Numbered from the stretch's first letter, positions 35,418 through 45,420 are shown. The stretch is DNA of 64,000 nucleotides from Frigidibacter mobilis (GCF_001620265.1 NZ_CP012661.1:2666001-2730000), one strand, 5' to 3'. Notes: generated by a model from the sequence alone, not told the origin. A program made the numbers and translations.

Positions 35418-36422
35418 TCAGAGGCCGACCAGAGCGCGGGCGAATTCATCGGGGTCGAAGGGCTGCAGGTCGTCGATCTGCTCGCCCACGCCGATGGCAT
35501 GGATCGGCAGGCCGAACCTGTCGGCCAGCGCCACCAGCACCCCGCCCTTGGCGGTGCCGTCGAGCTTGGTCATCACCAGGCCCGACACGTCGGCCAGCTT
35601 GCGGAACATCTCGACCTGCAGCAGCGCGTTCTGGCCGGTGGTGGCATCGAGCACGAGAAGGGTGTTGTGCGGCGCCTCGGGGTCCTTCTTGCGGATCACC
35701 CGCACGATCTTGGAGAGTTCCTCCATCAGATCGGCGCGGTTCTGCAGCCGGCCCGCGGTGTCGATCATCAGAAGGTCGGCGCCGCTCTCTTGCGCACGTG
35801 TCATCGCGTCGAAGGCGAGGCTGGCGGGGTCCGAGCCCTCGGGCGCGGTCAGCACCGGCACGCCGGCCCGCTCGCCCCAGACCTGCAGCTGTTCCACCGC
35901 GGCGGCGCGGAAGGTGTCCCCTGCCGCAATCACCACCGATTTGCCGGCGGCACGGAACTGGCTGGCCAGCTTGCCGATGGTTGTGGTCTTGCCCGAGCCG
36001 TTGACGCCGACGATCAGCACCACCTGCGGGCGCTTGGCATAGATCGGCAGCGGGCGGGCCACCGGCTCCATGATCCTTGCGATCTCGGCGGCAAGGGCGG
36101 CCTTGATCTCGGGGGCCGACATGCGCCGGCCCATCCGCCCCTGCGCGAGATTGGCGGTGACGCGCAGCGCGGTATCCACTCCCATGTCGGAGGCGATCAG
36201 CAGCTCTTCGAGGCTTTCGAGCATCGCATCGTCAAGCACCCGGCGCGGGGCCTCGGGGGCGGGGGCGGCGTCGGACTTGAAGAGGCGACCGAGCAGGCCG
36301 GCAGGGGCGGGCCCCGGCTCGGCCGGAGCCTCGGCCGTCTCGTCCAGGATCGCATCCAGCCCCTCGCCCAGTTTCGAGGAGGAGCGCGTGAGCCGGTCCC
36401 TGAGCTTGTTGAAGAACGACAT
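35418..36422 (-). CDS. ftsY: Signal recognition particle receptor FtsY
   Basis: 334 aa from the ATG at 36422 (MSFFNKLRDRLTRSSSKLGEG). Short acidic A domain, then the SRP NG GTPase domain: P-loop GVNGSGKTTTIGKLA, DTFRAAAVEQL, DTAGRLQ, TKLDGTAKGG, and the C-terminal GVGEQIDDLQPFDPDEF. Docks SRP-ribosome complexes at the inner membrane. The start of the open frame at 36467 lies in a region without family resemblance. Confidence 0.97.
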   Translation of the reverse strand: MSFFNKLRDRLTRSSSKLGEGLDAILDETAEAPAEPGPAPAGLLGRLFKSDAAPAPEAPRRVLDDAMLESLEELLIASDMGVDTALRVTANLAQGRMGRRMSAPEIKAALAAEIARIMEPVARPLPIYAKRPQVVLIVGVNGSGKTTTIGKLASQFRAAGKSVVIAAGDTFRAAAVEQLQVWGERAGVPVLTAPEGSDPASLAFDAMTRAQESGADLLMIDTAGRLQNRADLMEELSKIVRVIRKKDPEAPHNTLLVLDATTGQNALLQVEMFRKLADVSGLVMTKLDGTAKGGVLVALADRFGLPIHAIGVGEQIDDLQPFDPDEFARALVGL

Positions 36423-36580
36423 CGGCGCCCCCGGGGTCTGAGGTGGAACATGGTGCTGACCCTTCACCTAGTCGCTTCGGGCGCCCGATGGAAGGGATGG
36501 CGGGGCGCGGAAGCAGCGCTTTGCGCCGCCCGCGGCTGCGGATAGGGTGCTGGCAATGACAGAACCCACAGGATCGACCG

Positions 36581-37654
36581 ATGCCGCCCCGCCCGATTTC
36601 TGCCCCCCGGATGCTGCCATTCTGGGCGGCGACGCTGTTGCCCGTGCCGCTGCTGGCAGGCGCGGCGCTGTGGGGCGGGGGCTGGGGGGTGGCGGCGGTG
36701 GCCTATCTCACCCTGTTTGCCTTCGCGCTCGACGCGCTGATCGCCGGCACCGGCAATGCGCCGGAGGGGGTGGAGTTTCCGGCGGCGGAGGCGCTGGCGG
36801 TCACGCTGGCGCTGCTGCATCTGGCGCTGCTGCCGCTGGGGGTGGCGGCAGTGGCGGGCGCGACCGGGCTTTCGGGCGCGGAGCGGGTGCTGGCCTTCCT
36901 GGGCTTCGGGCTGTTCTTCGGGCAGGTGTCGAATTCCAACGCGCATGAGCTGATCCACCGCGGCGGGCGCGGGCTCTACCGGCTGGGGGTGGCGGTCTAT
37001 GTCTCGCTGCTGTTCGGGCACCATGCCTCGGCGCATCGGCTGGTGCATCACCGGCATGTGGCGACGGCGGCCGACCCCAATTCGGCCCGCGCCGGGGAAG
37101 GGTTCTACCGCTTTGCGGCGCGGGCCTGGGTGGGATCGTTCCGCGAGGGCTGGCGGGCGGAGACGGCGTTGCGGGCGCGGGGTTCGCGGGGCGGGATGCA
37201 TCCCTATGCCGTGTATCTGGGCGGGGCGGCGGCCTGGATGGCGGCGGCGGCGCTGGCCCTTGGCCTGCCGGGGCTGCTGGCCCTGCTGGCGCTGGCGGGC
37301 CATGCACAGATGCAGCTGCTGCTGTCGGACTACGTCCAGCATTACGGGCTGTCGCGGCGAATCGCGGACGGGCGGGCAGAACCGGTCGGCCCCGCCCATA
37401 GCTGGGACGCGCCGCAACCGTTTTCAGGCTGGCTGATGCTGCACGCGCCGCGCCATGCCGACCATCATCTGCATCCCGGGCGCATCTATCCGGCGCTGCG
37501 GCTGGACGGGGGCGCAACGCCGATGCTGCCGCGTTCCTTGCCGGCGATGGCCGCGCTGGCGCTGGCACCGCCGCTCTGGCGCCGGGTGATGGACCGGCGG
37601 TTGGCGAAATGGCGGGCGAAGGGCGAAAGGGCGGGTGCACTGACGGGTCTGTGA
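36581..37654 (+). CDS. alkB: Alkane 1-monooxygenase (AlkB-type, membrane di-iron)
   Basis: 357 aa with several membrane helices and the complete histidine set of the family: HELIH at 122-126, HRLVHHRH at 152-159, DYVQHYGLSR with His 254, and APRHADHHLHP at about 289-299. These ligate the di-iron centre that hydroxylates terminal methyl groups. The DYVQHYGL block is the alkane hydroxylase NYxEHYG-type signature, separating it from fatty acid desaturases. No rubredoxin gene is adjacent. Substrate could be a medium-chain alkane or a related lipid. Confidence 0.9.
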   Translation: MPPRPISAPRMLPFWAATLLPVPLLAGAALWGGGWGVAAVAYLTLFAFALDALIAGTGNAPEGVEFPAAEALAVTLALLHLALLPLGVAAVAGATGLSGAERVLAFLGFGLFFGQVSNSNAHELIHRGGRGLYRLGVAVYVSLLFGHHASAHRLVHHRHVATAADPNSARAGEGFYRFAARAWVGSFREGWRAETALRARGSRGGMHPYAVYLGGAAAWMAAAALALGLPGLLALLALAGHAQMQLLLSDYVQHYGLSRRIADGRAEPVGPAHSWDAPQPFSGWLMLHAPRHADHHLHPGRIYPALRLDGGATPMLPRSLPAMAALALAPPLWRRVMDRRLAKWRAKGERAGALTGL

Positions 37655-37724
37655 CCCCGTGGCACTGGTGCAGCGCCGCGGCATCTGGCAGGCTCGGCGC
37701 GAGTTCGCCGCAGGAGTCCCGAGC

Positions 37725-38132
37725 ATGTTCCGCCTCGCCCCCCTTGCCGCCTGCGCCGCGCTGCTGGCCACCGCAGCCCTTGCCGATCCCGGCACGCCGC
37801 TGACGGCGGAAGAGTTCGACGCCCTGTCGCGCGGGCGCACGCTGACCTATGCCGCCGGCGGGCAGGTCTACGGGATCGAGCAATATCTGCCGGGCCGCAA
37901 GGTACGGTGGGCGTTCCTGGGCGACATCTGCAAGGAGGGTAGCTGGTTCCCCGATGGCGAGCATATATGCTTTGCCTATGACGGACTGCCCACCCTGCAA
38001 TGCTGGACCTTCTATGACACGCCCCGCGGGCTGACCGCGCAGTTTCGCGGCGATCCGGCGGGGGAGCCATTGGTGGCGGTCGAGGACAGCCCCGAGCCGC
38101 TTGGCTGCGCCGGGCCCGAAGTGGGCGTGTAG
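37725..38132 (+). CDS. Small secreted protein with conserved cysteines, unknown function
   Basis: 135 aa from the ATG at 37725, with AGGAG about 8 nt upstream. Signal peptide MFRLAPLAACAALLATAALA, then LTAEEFDALSRGRTLTYAAGG, EQYLPGRKVRWAF, and four cysteines (GDICKEG, GEHICFAYD, TLQCWTF, LGCAGP) that probably form two disulfides in the periplasm. I recognise it only as a conserved hypothetical type of alphaproteobacteria. It is 70 nt after alkB and nearly abuts the convergent xseA. Confidence 0.75.
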   Translation: MFRLAPLAACAALLATAALADPGTPLTAEEFDALSRGRTLTYAAGGQVYGIEQYLPGRKVRWAFLGDICKEGSWFPDGEHICFAYDGLPTLQCWTFYDTPRGLTAQFRGDPAGEPLVAVEDSPEPLGCAGPEVGV

Positions 38133-39767
38133 TCAGAACAGCGAGCCCTGCCCGCCATCGCTGCCGCCGCTCCGGGACTTGCGCGGCTTGGGCGACGGTG
38201 CTTCCGGGTGCGGGATTTCGGGCTGCGGCAGCGCAGGCTGTGACGCGCCGGGGCCAGGCTGCACCGGCAGCCGCCCGTCATGGAACTCGATCTCCAGCGC
38301 CCCTGCCCCGGCGGCCACGGCACGCGAGGTAACGACATGGGCGCCGGCCCGCACCACCGCATAGCCGCGACGCAGGGTTTCCCTGTATCCCAGCGTCAGC
38401 CGCATCCGGTCCAGCGCCGCCAGCCGCTCGGCGGCCGACTGCACCCGGCCGCTCGCCGCCGCGTCCAGCCGCGCCGCCAGCCCGGCCAGGGTCGCGGCCT
38501 TGCGCGCGGTATCCCGCTGCGCCTCGGCGCCCGCCCGCGCCAGCGCCGGGCCGAGCCGGCCCGACCAGTCGGCCAGCCGCTGACGCGCCCGCTCCTGCCG
38601 CAGGCCAAGCGCCGGGGCAAGTCGGGCGGACCATTGCGCCAGATGCCGCCGCTCGGCCCCGATGAATCCGGTGAGGAGCTGCGGGCCGACCTTGCCCGCC
38701 AGCCGCTCGAACCCTGCGCGGCGGGCCGCCGTGGCCCCGCGCAGCGCCGGGTCGAGCTGGCCACCGACCAGATCCAGCCGCTGCCGGGCCGGGGCCACCA
38801 GCGCCTCGGGCCGGCCAAGCGCGCGGGCCAGGTCGGTCAGCCGCTGCCGCCGCATCTGCCCGCGCTGCAACACGGCGCGGTGCAGCCGCGCCCCCTGCTC
38901 GGCCATCAGCGCCATCAGGTCGCTGCGCACCGGCACCGCCAGTTCGGCCGCCGCGGTGGGCGTGGGCGCGCGCAGGTCGGCGGCGAAGTCGATCAGCGTG
39001 GTATCCGTCTCATGCCCCACCGCGGAAATCAGCGGGATGGCGGAGGCGGCAGCAGCGCGCACCACCACTTCTTCGTTGAAGCCCCACAGATCCTCGAGGC
39101 TGCCGCCCCCCCGCGCCACGATGATGAGGTCGGGACGCGGGATCGCGCCGCCCGGTGTCAGCGCGTTGAAGCCGCGGATCGCCGCCGCCACCTCGGCCGC
39201 GCATTTCTCGCCCTGCACCGCCACCGGCCAGATCAGCACCCGGCGCGGGAAGCGGTCGCGCAGGCGGTGCAGGATGTCGCGGATCACCGCACCGGACGGC
39301 GAGGTGACGACGCCGATCACCTGCGGCAGGAAGGGGATGGGCTGCTTGCGCGCGGCATCGAACAGCCCCTCGGCGGCCAGCGCGGCTCGGCGGCGCTCCA
39401 GCATCGCCATCAGCGCGCCGGCCCCGGCAGGCTCCACCTGCTCGACGATCAGCTGGTATTTCGACTGGCCGGGGAAGGTGGTCAGACGGCCGGTGGCGAT
39501 CACCTCCATCCCCTCCTCGGGGCGCACGGCCATCTTCGCCGCCTGGCCTTTCCACGAGATCGCGGCGATGACGGAACGGTCATCCTTGAGGTCGAAATAG
39601 AGATGCCCCGAGGCCGGGCGCGACACCCGCCCCACCTCGCCACGCACCCGCACCAGCCCGAACTCGCCCTCGATCACCCGCTTCACCGCGCCCGACAGCT
39701 CGGACACGCTGTATTCATGGGCATTGCCGCCGGTTTCGGGGCCGTCATCTTCGAAAAGGTCATCCAT
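38133..39767 (-). CDS. xseA: Exodeoxyribonuclease VII large subunit
   Basis: 544 aa from the ATG at 39767 (MDDLFEDDGPETGGNAHEY). N-terminal OB-fold (YSVSELSGAVKRVIEGEFG ... GHLYFDLKDD), then the catalytic domain with GVVTSPSGAVIRDI, RPDLIIVARGGGSLEDLW, AVGHETDTTLIDFAADLRAPTPTAAAE, then a long Arg/Ala-rich helical region and a C-terminal tail rich in Pro and Ser. Degrades single-stranded DNA with XseB. The tail is longer than in E. coli. Divergent from purD. Confidence 0.95.
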   Translation of the reverse strand: MDDLFEDDGPETGGNAHEYSVSELSGAVKRVIEGEFGLVRVRGEVGRVSRPASGHLYFDLKDDRSVIAAISWKGQAAKMAVRPEEGMEVIATGRLTTFPGQSKYQLIVEQVEPAGAGALMAMLERRRAALAAEGLFDAARKQPIPFLPQVIGVVTSPSGAVIRDILHRLRDRFPRRVLIWPVAVQGEKCAAEVAAAIRGFNALTPGGAIPRPDLIIVARGGGSLEDLWGFNEEVVVRAAAASAIPLISAVGHETDTTLIDFAADLRAPTPTAAAELAVPVRSDLMALMAEQGARLHRAVLQRGQMRRQRLTDLARALGRPEALVAPARQRLDLVGGQLDPALRGATAARRAGFERLAGKVGPQLLTGFIGAERRHLAQWSARLAPALGLRQERARQRLADWSGRLGPALARAGAEAQRDTARKAATLAGLAARLDAAASGRVQSAAERLAALDRMRLTLGYRETLRRGYAVVRAGAHVVTSRAVAAGAGALEIEFHDGRLPVQPGPGASQPALPQPEIPHPEAPSPKPRKSRSGGSDGGQGSLF

Positions 39768-39856
39768 CGGCGCGCCCCGAGACTTGTGCGAGTTTCCCCC
39801 GCACCCTAGAACGCCCGCAACCGAAGGCCAAGGCGGGCCAGGACATGGAGGCGGCA

Positions 39857-41119
39857 ATGAACATTCTGGTTCTGGGCGGCGGCGGGCGCGAACATGCGCT
39901 GGCCTGGGCGATCAAGCAGAACCCGAAATGTGGCAGGCTGATCGTGGCGCCCGGCAATGCCGGGATCGCGCAACTGGCCGACTGCGCGGCGCTCGATGTG
40001 CTGGACGGTGCGGCGGTGGTGGCATTCTGCGAGGCGAATGCGGTGGATTTCGTGGTGATCGGACCCGAGGCGCCGCTGGCAGCAGGGGTCGCCGATGCGC
40101 TGGCCGCGGCGGGGATCCTCGCCTTCGGTCCCTCGGCGGCGGCGGCGCGGCTGGAGGCGTCGAAGGCCTTCACCAAGGAGATCTGCGATGCCTGCGGCGC
40201 GCCGACGGCCGCCTATGCCCGCTTCACCGAGGCGGGACCGGCCAGGGACCATATCCGTCGCACGGGCGCGCCGATCGTGGTCAAGGCCGATGGGCTGGCC
40301 GCGGGCAAGGGCGTGATCGTGGCGATGACCGAGGCCCAGGCGCTGGAGGGCATCGACGAGATCTTCGGCGGCGCCTTCGGCGCGGCCGGGGCCGAGGTGG
40401 TGATCGAAGAGTTCATGACCGGCGAGGAGGCCAGCTTCTTCGTGCTCTGCGATGGCGAGACGGTGCTGCCCATCGGCTCGGCCCAGGACCACAAGCGCGC
40501 CTTCGACGGCGATACCGGCCCCAATACCGGCGGCATGGGCGCCTATTCGCCGGCCCCGGTGCTGACGGATGCGATTGCCGAGGCGGCGCTGGCGCAGATC
40601 GTGCGCCCGACCATTGCCGAGATGGCCCGCCGCGGCACGCCGTTCAAGGGCGTGCTCTATGCCGGGCTGATGATCGAGAAGGGCGCCGCGCGGCTGGTGG
40701 AATACAATGTCCGCTTCGGCGACCCGGAATGCCAGGTGCTGATGATGCGCCTTGGCGCGCAGGTGCTGGACCTGCTGCTGGCCTGCGCCGAGGGGCGGCT
40801 GGCCGGAATGCAGGTGACCTGGGCCGAGGATCATGCGCTGAGCGTGGTGATGGCGACGAACGGCTATCCCGGGGACCATGCCAGGGGCAGCCAGATCCGC
40901 GGGCTGGAGGAACTGCCCGAAACCAGCCTGGAAATGGTGTTCCACGCCGGCACCGCTGCCCGCGACGGCGGCATCATCGCCTCGGGCGGCCGGGTGCTGA
41001 ACGTCACCGCCCGCGGCGCGAGCCTGGCCGAGGCCCGCGAGCGCGCCTATGGGCTGGTGGACCGCATCGACTGGCCCGGAGGCTTCTGCCGGCGAGATAT
41101 CGGCTGGCGGGCGCTGTAG
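39857..41119 (+). CDS. purD: Phosphoribosylamine-glycine ligase
   Basis: 420 aa from the ATG at 39857, with GGAGG 6 nt upstream. ATP-grasp ligase of de novo purine synthesis. MNILVLGGGGREHALAW at the start, GPEAPLAAGVADAL, the ATP-binding GAPIVVKADGLAAGKGV, DHKRAFDGDTGPNTGGMGAYSP, and YNVRFGDPECQVLMM with the metal-binding residues. The 89 nt to divergent xseA hold both promoters. Confidence 0.97.
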   Translation: MNILVLGGGGREHALAWAIKQNPKCGRLIVAPGNAGIAQLADCAALDVLDGAAVVAFCEANAVDFVVIGPEAPLAAGVADALAAAGILAFGPSAAAARLEASKAFTKEICDACGAPTAAYARFTEAGPARDHIRRTGAPIVVKADGLAAGKGVIVAMTEAQALEGIDEIFGGAFGAAGAEVVIEEFMTGEEASFFVLCDGETVLPIGSAQDHKRAFDGDTGPNTGGMGAYSPAPVLTDAIAEAALAQIVRPTIAEMARRGTPFKGVLYAGLMIEKGAARLVEYNVRFGDPECQVLMMRLGAQVLDLLLACAEGRLAGMQVTWAEDHALSVVMATNGYPGDHARGSQIRGLEELPETSLEMVFHAGTAARDGGIIASGGRVLNVTARGASLAEARERAYGLVDRIDWPGGFCRRDIGWRAL

Positions 41120-41132
41120 CCCCGGCGGCGCA

Positions 41133-41203
41133 GGGGGGCTTCGCGCCCCCCGTCCTGCGGACTCCCCCCGCGGGATATTTGGAACAAGGCAAAGGGGGGG
41201 AAG
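41133..41203 (+). repeat. Dispersed hairpin-GGATATTT intergenic repeat, copy 5
   Basis: GGGGGGC-TTCGC-GCCCCCC hairpin (41133-41151), then CCCCCCGCGGGATATTT (GGATATTT at 41173-41180), then GGAACAAGGCAAAGGGGGGG. Lies between convergent purD and the GNAT gene, following the purD stop. Confidence 0.7.
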
Positions 41204-41213
41204 GGGGGCGCGC

Positions 41214-41768
41214 TCAGCCTTGCGCGCTGCGCGCCTGCCAGTCGGCGCGGGTCAGGCGAAAGCACAGCCATTCGGTCGGTGTGCCCGAAAAATCGAGTAC
41301 GCGCGCACCCTGGTCGACAGCACCCAGTTTGGCCGTGGCCTTTTGAGAGCGGATGTTGGTGGGGCCGATGTGGAACCAGACGGTCCCCCGCTGCGCAAAG
41401 GCATGGCCCAGCATCAACCGCTTGATAGCAAGGTTGGTCTCACCGCCCCAGTGATCGGCGGCCAGGAAGGTGAAGCCGATGGCGACATCCTCGGGTGCAT
41501 CGGCGGTCACGTAGAAGCGCGAGCCGCCGATGACCCGGCCGCTCGCGCGTTCGGTGAAGACCATCATCCCGCCCGCCGCCTGCAACATGTCGAGATAGGG
41601 GCCGAGGTTCTCGGGCCGCCAGCGGTTGGTCGCCGGATGCCCCGCCCAGATTGTGGGGTCGCTTGCGACCTCGGCCAGCGCATCGCGGTCGGCGCCGGTG
41701 AACGGGTGCAGGCGGAAGCGCGCGTCTTCCAGCACCGGGGCAAAGTCGAAGGGGGTGGGCAAAGTCAA
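41214..41768 (-). CDS. GNAT acetyltransferase (RimJ/RimL type)
   Basis: 184 aa. RimJ/RimL-like layout: LEDARFRLHPFTGADRDALAEVASDPTIW at the start, VIGGSRFYV, DVAIGFTFLAADHWGGETNLAIKRLMLGHAF (acceptor and CoA region, with the canonical Q/RxxGxG loop altered), WFHIGPTNIRSQKATAKLGA at the end. Acceptor unknown. Its start overlaps the purU stop by 4 nt, so it is co-translated with purU. Confidence 0.85.
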   Translation of the reverse strand: MTLPTPFDFAPVLEDARFRLHPFTGADRDALAEVASDPTIWAGHPATNRWRPENLGPYLDMLQAAGGMMVFTERASGRVIGGSRFYVTADAPEDVAIGFTFLAADHWGGETNLAIKRLMLGHAFAQRGTVWFHIGPTNIRSQKATAKLGAVDQGARVLDFSGTPTEWLCFRLTRADWQARSAQG

Positions 41769-42649
41769 CCCATCCTCTCGCTGGCATAGCTGCCCGGCGA
41801 GGCGGGGAACACCACCGTCTTGTTGCCGTTCAGGAACACCCGGTGGTGGATATGGGCGTGGATGGCGCGGCTCAGCACGGCCGCCTCTACATCCCGGCCG
41901 AGGCTGACATAATCCTCGGGGCTCTGGGCATGGGTGATGCGCACCGTGTCCTGCTCGATGATCGGGCCCTCGTCGAGATCGGCGGTGACGTAATGCGCCG
42001 TGGCCCCGATCAGCTTCACCCCCCGCGTGAAGGCCTGCTTGTAGGGGTTGGCGCCCTTGAAGCTGGGCAGGAAAGAGTGGTGGATATTGATGATCCGCCC
42101 CGCCATCCTGCGGCAGAGCGCATCCGACAGCACCTGCATGTAGCGCGCCAGCACCACCAGTTCGGCGCCGGTTTCCTCGACCAGCGACAGCAGCCGCGCC
42201 TCCGCCTCGGGCTTGTTCTCCTTGGTGACCTTGATGAGGTGGAAGGGAATGTCATGGTTCACCACCAGCTTCTGGTAGGTCAGGTGGTTCGACACCACCC
42301 CCACGATCTCGATCGGCAGCGCGCCGATGCGCCAGCGGTAGAGCAGGTCATTGAGGCAATGGCCGAAGTTCGACACCATCAGCAGCACCTTGACCCGGTG
42401 CGCCGCATCGTGGATCGCCCAGTCCATCCCGAACGGCTCCGCCACCGCGGCAAAGGCCTCGGTCAGCGCAGCGAGCGTGGCGCCGGTTTCGCTGGTGAAG
42501 GTGGTGCGGGTGAAGAACTGCCCGGTCTCCAGATCGTCGAACTGGGCACTATCGGTGATGTTGCAGCCCTGATCGGCCAGGAACCCCGAGATCGCCGCGA
42601 CGATCCCGCGGCGCGAGGGGCAGGTGACGGTCAGAACGTAGGCGGTCAT
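41765..42649 (-). CDS. purU: Formyltetrahydrofolate deformylase
   Basis: 294 aa. N-terminal ACT domain (VLTVTCPSRRGIVAAISGFLADQGCNI), then a formyltransferase-fold hydrolase with VLLMVSNFGHCLNDLLYRW, VVLARYMQVLS, the catalytic block NIHHSFLPSFKGANPYKQA, and HYVTADLDEGPIIEQD (the Asn-His-Asp triad lies across the last two). Releases formate from 10-formyl-THF to balance the one-carbon pool. The 185 nt upstream hold no feature that I can name. Confidence 0.95.
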   Translation of the reverse strand: MTAYVLTVTCPSRRGIVAAISGFLADQGCNITDSAQFDDLETGQFFTRTTFTSETGATLAALTEAFAAVAEPFGMDWAIHDAAHRVKVLLMVSNFGHCLNDLLYRWRIGALPIEIVGVVSNHLTYQKLVVNHDIPFHLIKVTKENKPEAEARLLSLVEETGAELVVLARYMQVLSDALCRRMAGRIINIHHSFLPSFKGANPYKQAFTRGVKLIGATAHYVTADLDEGPIIEQDTVRITHAQSPEDYVSLGRDVEAAVLSRAIHAHIHHRVFLNGNKTVVFPASPGSYASERMG

Positions 42650-42834
42650 TCGTGGGGTATCCTTCGCGCTTGGCGGTCCTGTAGCTTGCCCCGCACAATG
42701 CGGCGCGGCGGCGGCGGCGCCAGCCCCGAAACGACCGCGGCGGCGCGAAAGGCGACAGACGGGCGCGCGATCCGGGAACGAGCGTGGCAGATTGCGGGCG
42801 CGGGTTTCCGATAGCGAACCTGCGGGCCGCCCGG

Positions 42835-43533
42835 TTACTCCTCGCAGGCGCGGTCCGGCACAAGGCTGGCGGGGCCGGTGTAGCGCCCGGCATCTTCGGC
42901 CCGCAGCCGCCCGTCCTGCCAGCGCGTGTGCAGAACGCGCCGCCAGTCGGCATCTGCGGTCACGATCACCGCACCGCCGGGGCAGAGCGCGATGCCGCCC
43001 TGTATCTGCGGATCGCCGAAGCTATGATTGGTCAGGCCCGGCAGATCGGCCAGAGGCACCAGCCAGCCCCCCTCCAGCCGCGCCAGCCGCAGAACGCGGC
43101 CCAGATGCGGGGTCTCGACATAGGCGATCTCGACCCGGCCGTCGCCATCGAGATCGGCGGCGCCAAGCGGGGCGAGCCAGCGGAAGCGGGTGCCGATGAA
43201 CGGGGTGGCGGCAAGGCGGCCCCCGGCGCCCCAGACCGCCAGCCGGGCGCCCTGCGCGGCGTGGCTTTCGACGACGATCACCTCGGGCGCGCCGTCACCA
43301 TCGAGATCGGCCAGGCGCGGCGCCGTATCCTCGAAGACCAGTTCGTCCGGCAGGGTGAAGCGGCGCTGCCGGCCGTCCAGCGTCAGCACCAGCGCGCCCC
43401 ATTCCAGATCATCGCCAAGCGCGCCGTGGGGGTAGCGGTCCGTCGGCGCGGCATATTGGGCCCCGAGGATCGGCTCGGCTCGGGTCAGCGTAGGCCACAG
43501 CGCCAGCAGGGCGACAAGGGCCCCACGGCGCAT
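42835..43533 (-). CDS. Secreted FG-GAP/VCBS-like repeat protein
   Basis: 232 aa. Signal peptide MRRGALVALLALWPTLTRA, then a predicted beta-propeller fragment with two calcium-loop-like motifs, ADLDGDGAPEVIVVES and ADLDGDGRVEIAYVET, in WxxPxGAxDLDGDG context. Two cysteines (ALCPGGAV and DRACEE) near the end. Probably periplasmic or outer surface. Conserved hypothetical; no function assigned. Its start is 4 nt from the ferredoxin stop, so they are probably co-transcribed. Confidence 0.8.
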   Translation of the reverse strand: MRRGALVALLALWPTLTRAEPILGAQYAAPTDRYPHGALGDDLEWGALVLTLDGRQRRFTLPDELVFEDTAPRLADLDGDGAPEVIVVESHAAQGARLAVWGAGGRLAATPFIGTRFRWLAPLGAADLDGDGRVEIAYVETPHLGRVLRLARLEGGWLVPLADLPGLTNHSFGDPQIQGGIALCPGGAVIVTADADWRRVLHTRWQDGRLRAEDAGRYTGPASLVPDRACEE

Positions 43534-43537
43534 CGGC

Positions 43538-43993
<456 letters not shown>

Positions 43994-44080
43994 TTATCCT
44001 GCGCGCGGATCCGGGTGCGGCCCCTTGCGGGCGCCCTCGGCAGCGGACGCGACGCCCCACAGAAAGACCGCCCGACCGTG

Positions 44081-44665
44081 ATGATGCCAGCGCCCCCCCG
44101 CCCGTCCGTGACGCCTCTGCCACCCTTGCCGCTGCTGCGAGCCGGGCTTGTGGCGATCTGGGCGCTGGCGGGCTGCGGGCCCTCGCCCGTGCCGGCGCCC
44201 GATATCGCCCAGAGCTATGCGCCCGAGATCGTGACCCGCCCGCTTGGCAGCCAGGCCCCCGGCGGCCCCCGGGACGCGTGCTGGGGCAGGCAGATCACCC
44301 CGGCGCTGATAGAGACGGTGACCGAGCAGGTGGTGGACCGGCCCGCAGCGCTGGCCGCAGACGGCAAGGTGCTGCGCCCGGCCAGCTATCGCAGCGTCAC
44401 CCGGCAGGCCATCGTGCGCGAGCGGGCCGAGCTGTGGTTCCGCACCCCCTGCCCGGCCGAGATGTCGCCCGACCTGATCGCCACGGCGCAGCGGGCGCTG
44501 GCGGCGCGGGGACTGTTCCACGGGCAGGTCACCGGCGAGATGGATGCCCCCACGGGCCGCGCCGTGCGGCGGTTTCAGGCAGAGCGAGGGCTGGACAGCC
44601 CGGTGCTGTCACTGGCGGCGGCGCGGGATCTGGGGCTGATCGCGGTGGGCAGGCACGGCGGCTGA
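44081..44665 (+). CDS. Peptidoglycan-binding lipoprotein
   Basis: 194 aa from the ATG at 44081 (tandem ATGs; a GTG at 44078 is also possible). The signal sequence ends LVAIWALAGC, a lipobox with C32 as the lipidated residue. A PG_binding_1 domain at the C-terminus (about 140-190) has TAQRALAARGLFHGQVTGEMDAPTGRAVRRFQAERGL. The middle part (ITPALIETVTEQVVDRPA) is typical of a family of Rhodobacteraceae outer-membrane lipoproteins. Presumed role is anchoring or sensing peptidoglycan. Convergent with the DUF1624 gene. Confidence 0.75.
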   Translation: MMPAPPRPSVTPLPPLPLLRAGLVAIWALAGCGPSPVPAPDIAQSYAPEIVTRPLGSQAPGGPRDACWGRQITPALIETVTEQVVDRPAALAADGKVLRPASYRSVTRQAIVRERAELWFRTPCPAEMSPDLIATAQRALAARGLFHGQVTGEMDAPTGRAVRRFQAERGLDSPVLSLAAARDLGLIAVGRHGG

Positions 44666-44667
44666 GG

Positions 44668-45420
44668 TCAGCGCAGCAGTTGCGTCGCGGTCCATACGAG
44701 GGCGATCAGCACCGGCTGATGCACGAGGTAGACGGCAAGGCTGTGCTGCCCGGGCCAGGCCAGCAGTGCCAGCGGGCGCGAGGGTCTGGCAGGCCATGCC
44801 GCGAGCCGCGCCCAGACCCCACGCCGCGCCAGCGCGTTGCCAAACGCGATGCCCAGCAGAACCGGCGCGAACCAGGGAAAGACCGGCACGAAATCGACCG
44901 TGCGCGGCAGCAGCGTGCCAAGCCCGGTCCATTGCAGCCAGGGCGCATCGAAGGCGGGCAGGAACAGCCAGCGGGGCGCGAGGAACACCGCAAGGGCCGC
45001 GAGCAGCGGCACCGCGGGCGGCAGGCGCACGAAGGCAAGGCCGGCAAGACTGGCAAAGGCGATGCTGTGCAGGATGCCGAAGAAGATGAAGCTGTCGGGA
45101 ATCGCCATCCGCGTGGCGATCGTGATCGCCGCCGCGGCGCCCGCGATCCTCGCCAGCCGGCGCAGGGCGGGGCGCCAGCGGATGCCGCGCCCATGCGCCA
45201 GCGCCAGGCTGACCCCGGCCAGGAACAGGAAGCTGCCAGCGATGGCGCGGGCGAAGATCGCCCATCCGCCGCTGGTGGTGGTGCCGCCCGGCAGGTAGCC
45301 GAACAGCTGCAGATCGAAGGTGAAGTGGAACACCGCCATGCAGGCCAGCGCCGCCGTGCGCGCAAGATCGAGGGCGAGCACGCGGGATGCGGGACGGGGC
45401 TGGTCGGCAGCTTGGGTCAT
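44668..45420 (-). CDS. DUF1624/heparan-alpha-glucosaminide N-acetyltransferase-like membrane protein
   Basis: 250 aa from the ATG at 45420. About seven membrane helices starting LALDLARTAALACMAVFHFTFDL, with SFLFLAGVSLALAHGR, FFGILHSIAFASLAGLAF and GQHSLAVYLVHQPVL. These match DUF1624/HGSNAT-like proteins; the LDLARxAAL...FHFxFDL start is typical. Probable acetyl transfer across the membrane, substrate unknown. The 239 nt upstream (45421-45659) contain the degP terminator and otherwise no feature. Confidence 0.8.
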   Translation of the reverse strand: MTQAADQPRPASRVLALDLARTAALACMAVFHFTFDLQLFGYLPGGTTTSGGWAIFARAIAGSFLFLAGVSLALAHGRGIRWRPALRRLARIAGAAAAITIATRMAIPDSFIFFGILHSIAFASLAGLAFVRLPPAVPLLAALAVFLAPRWLFLPAFDAPWLQWTGLGTLLPRTVDFVPVFPWFAPVLLGIAFGNALARRGVWARLAAWPARPSRPLALLAWPGQHSLAVYLVHQPVLIALVWTATQLLR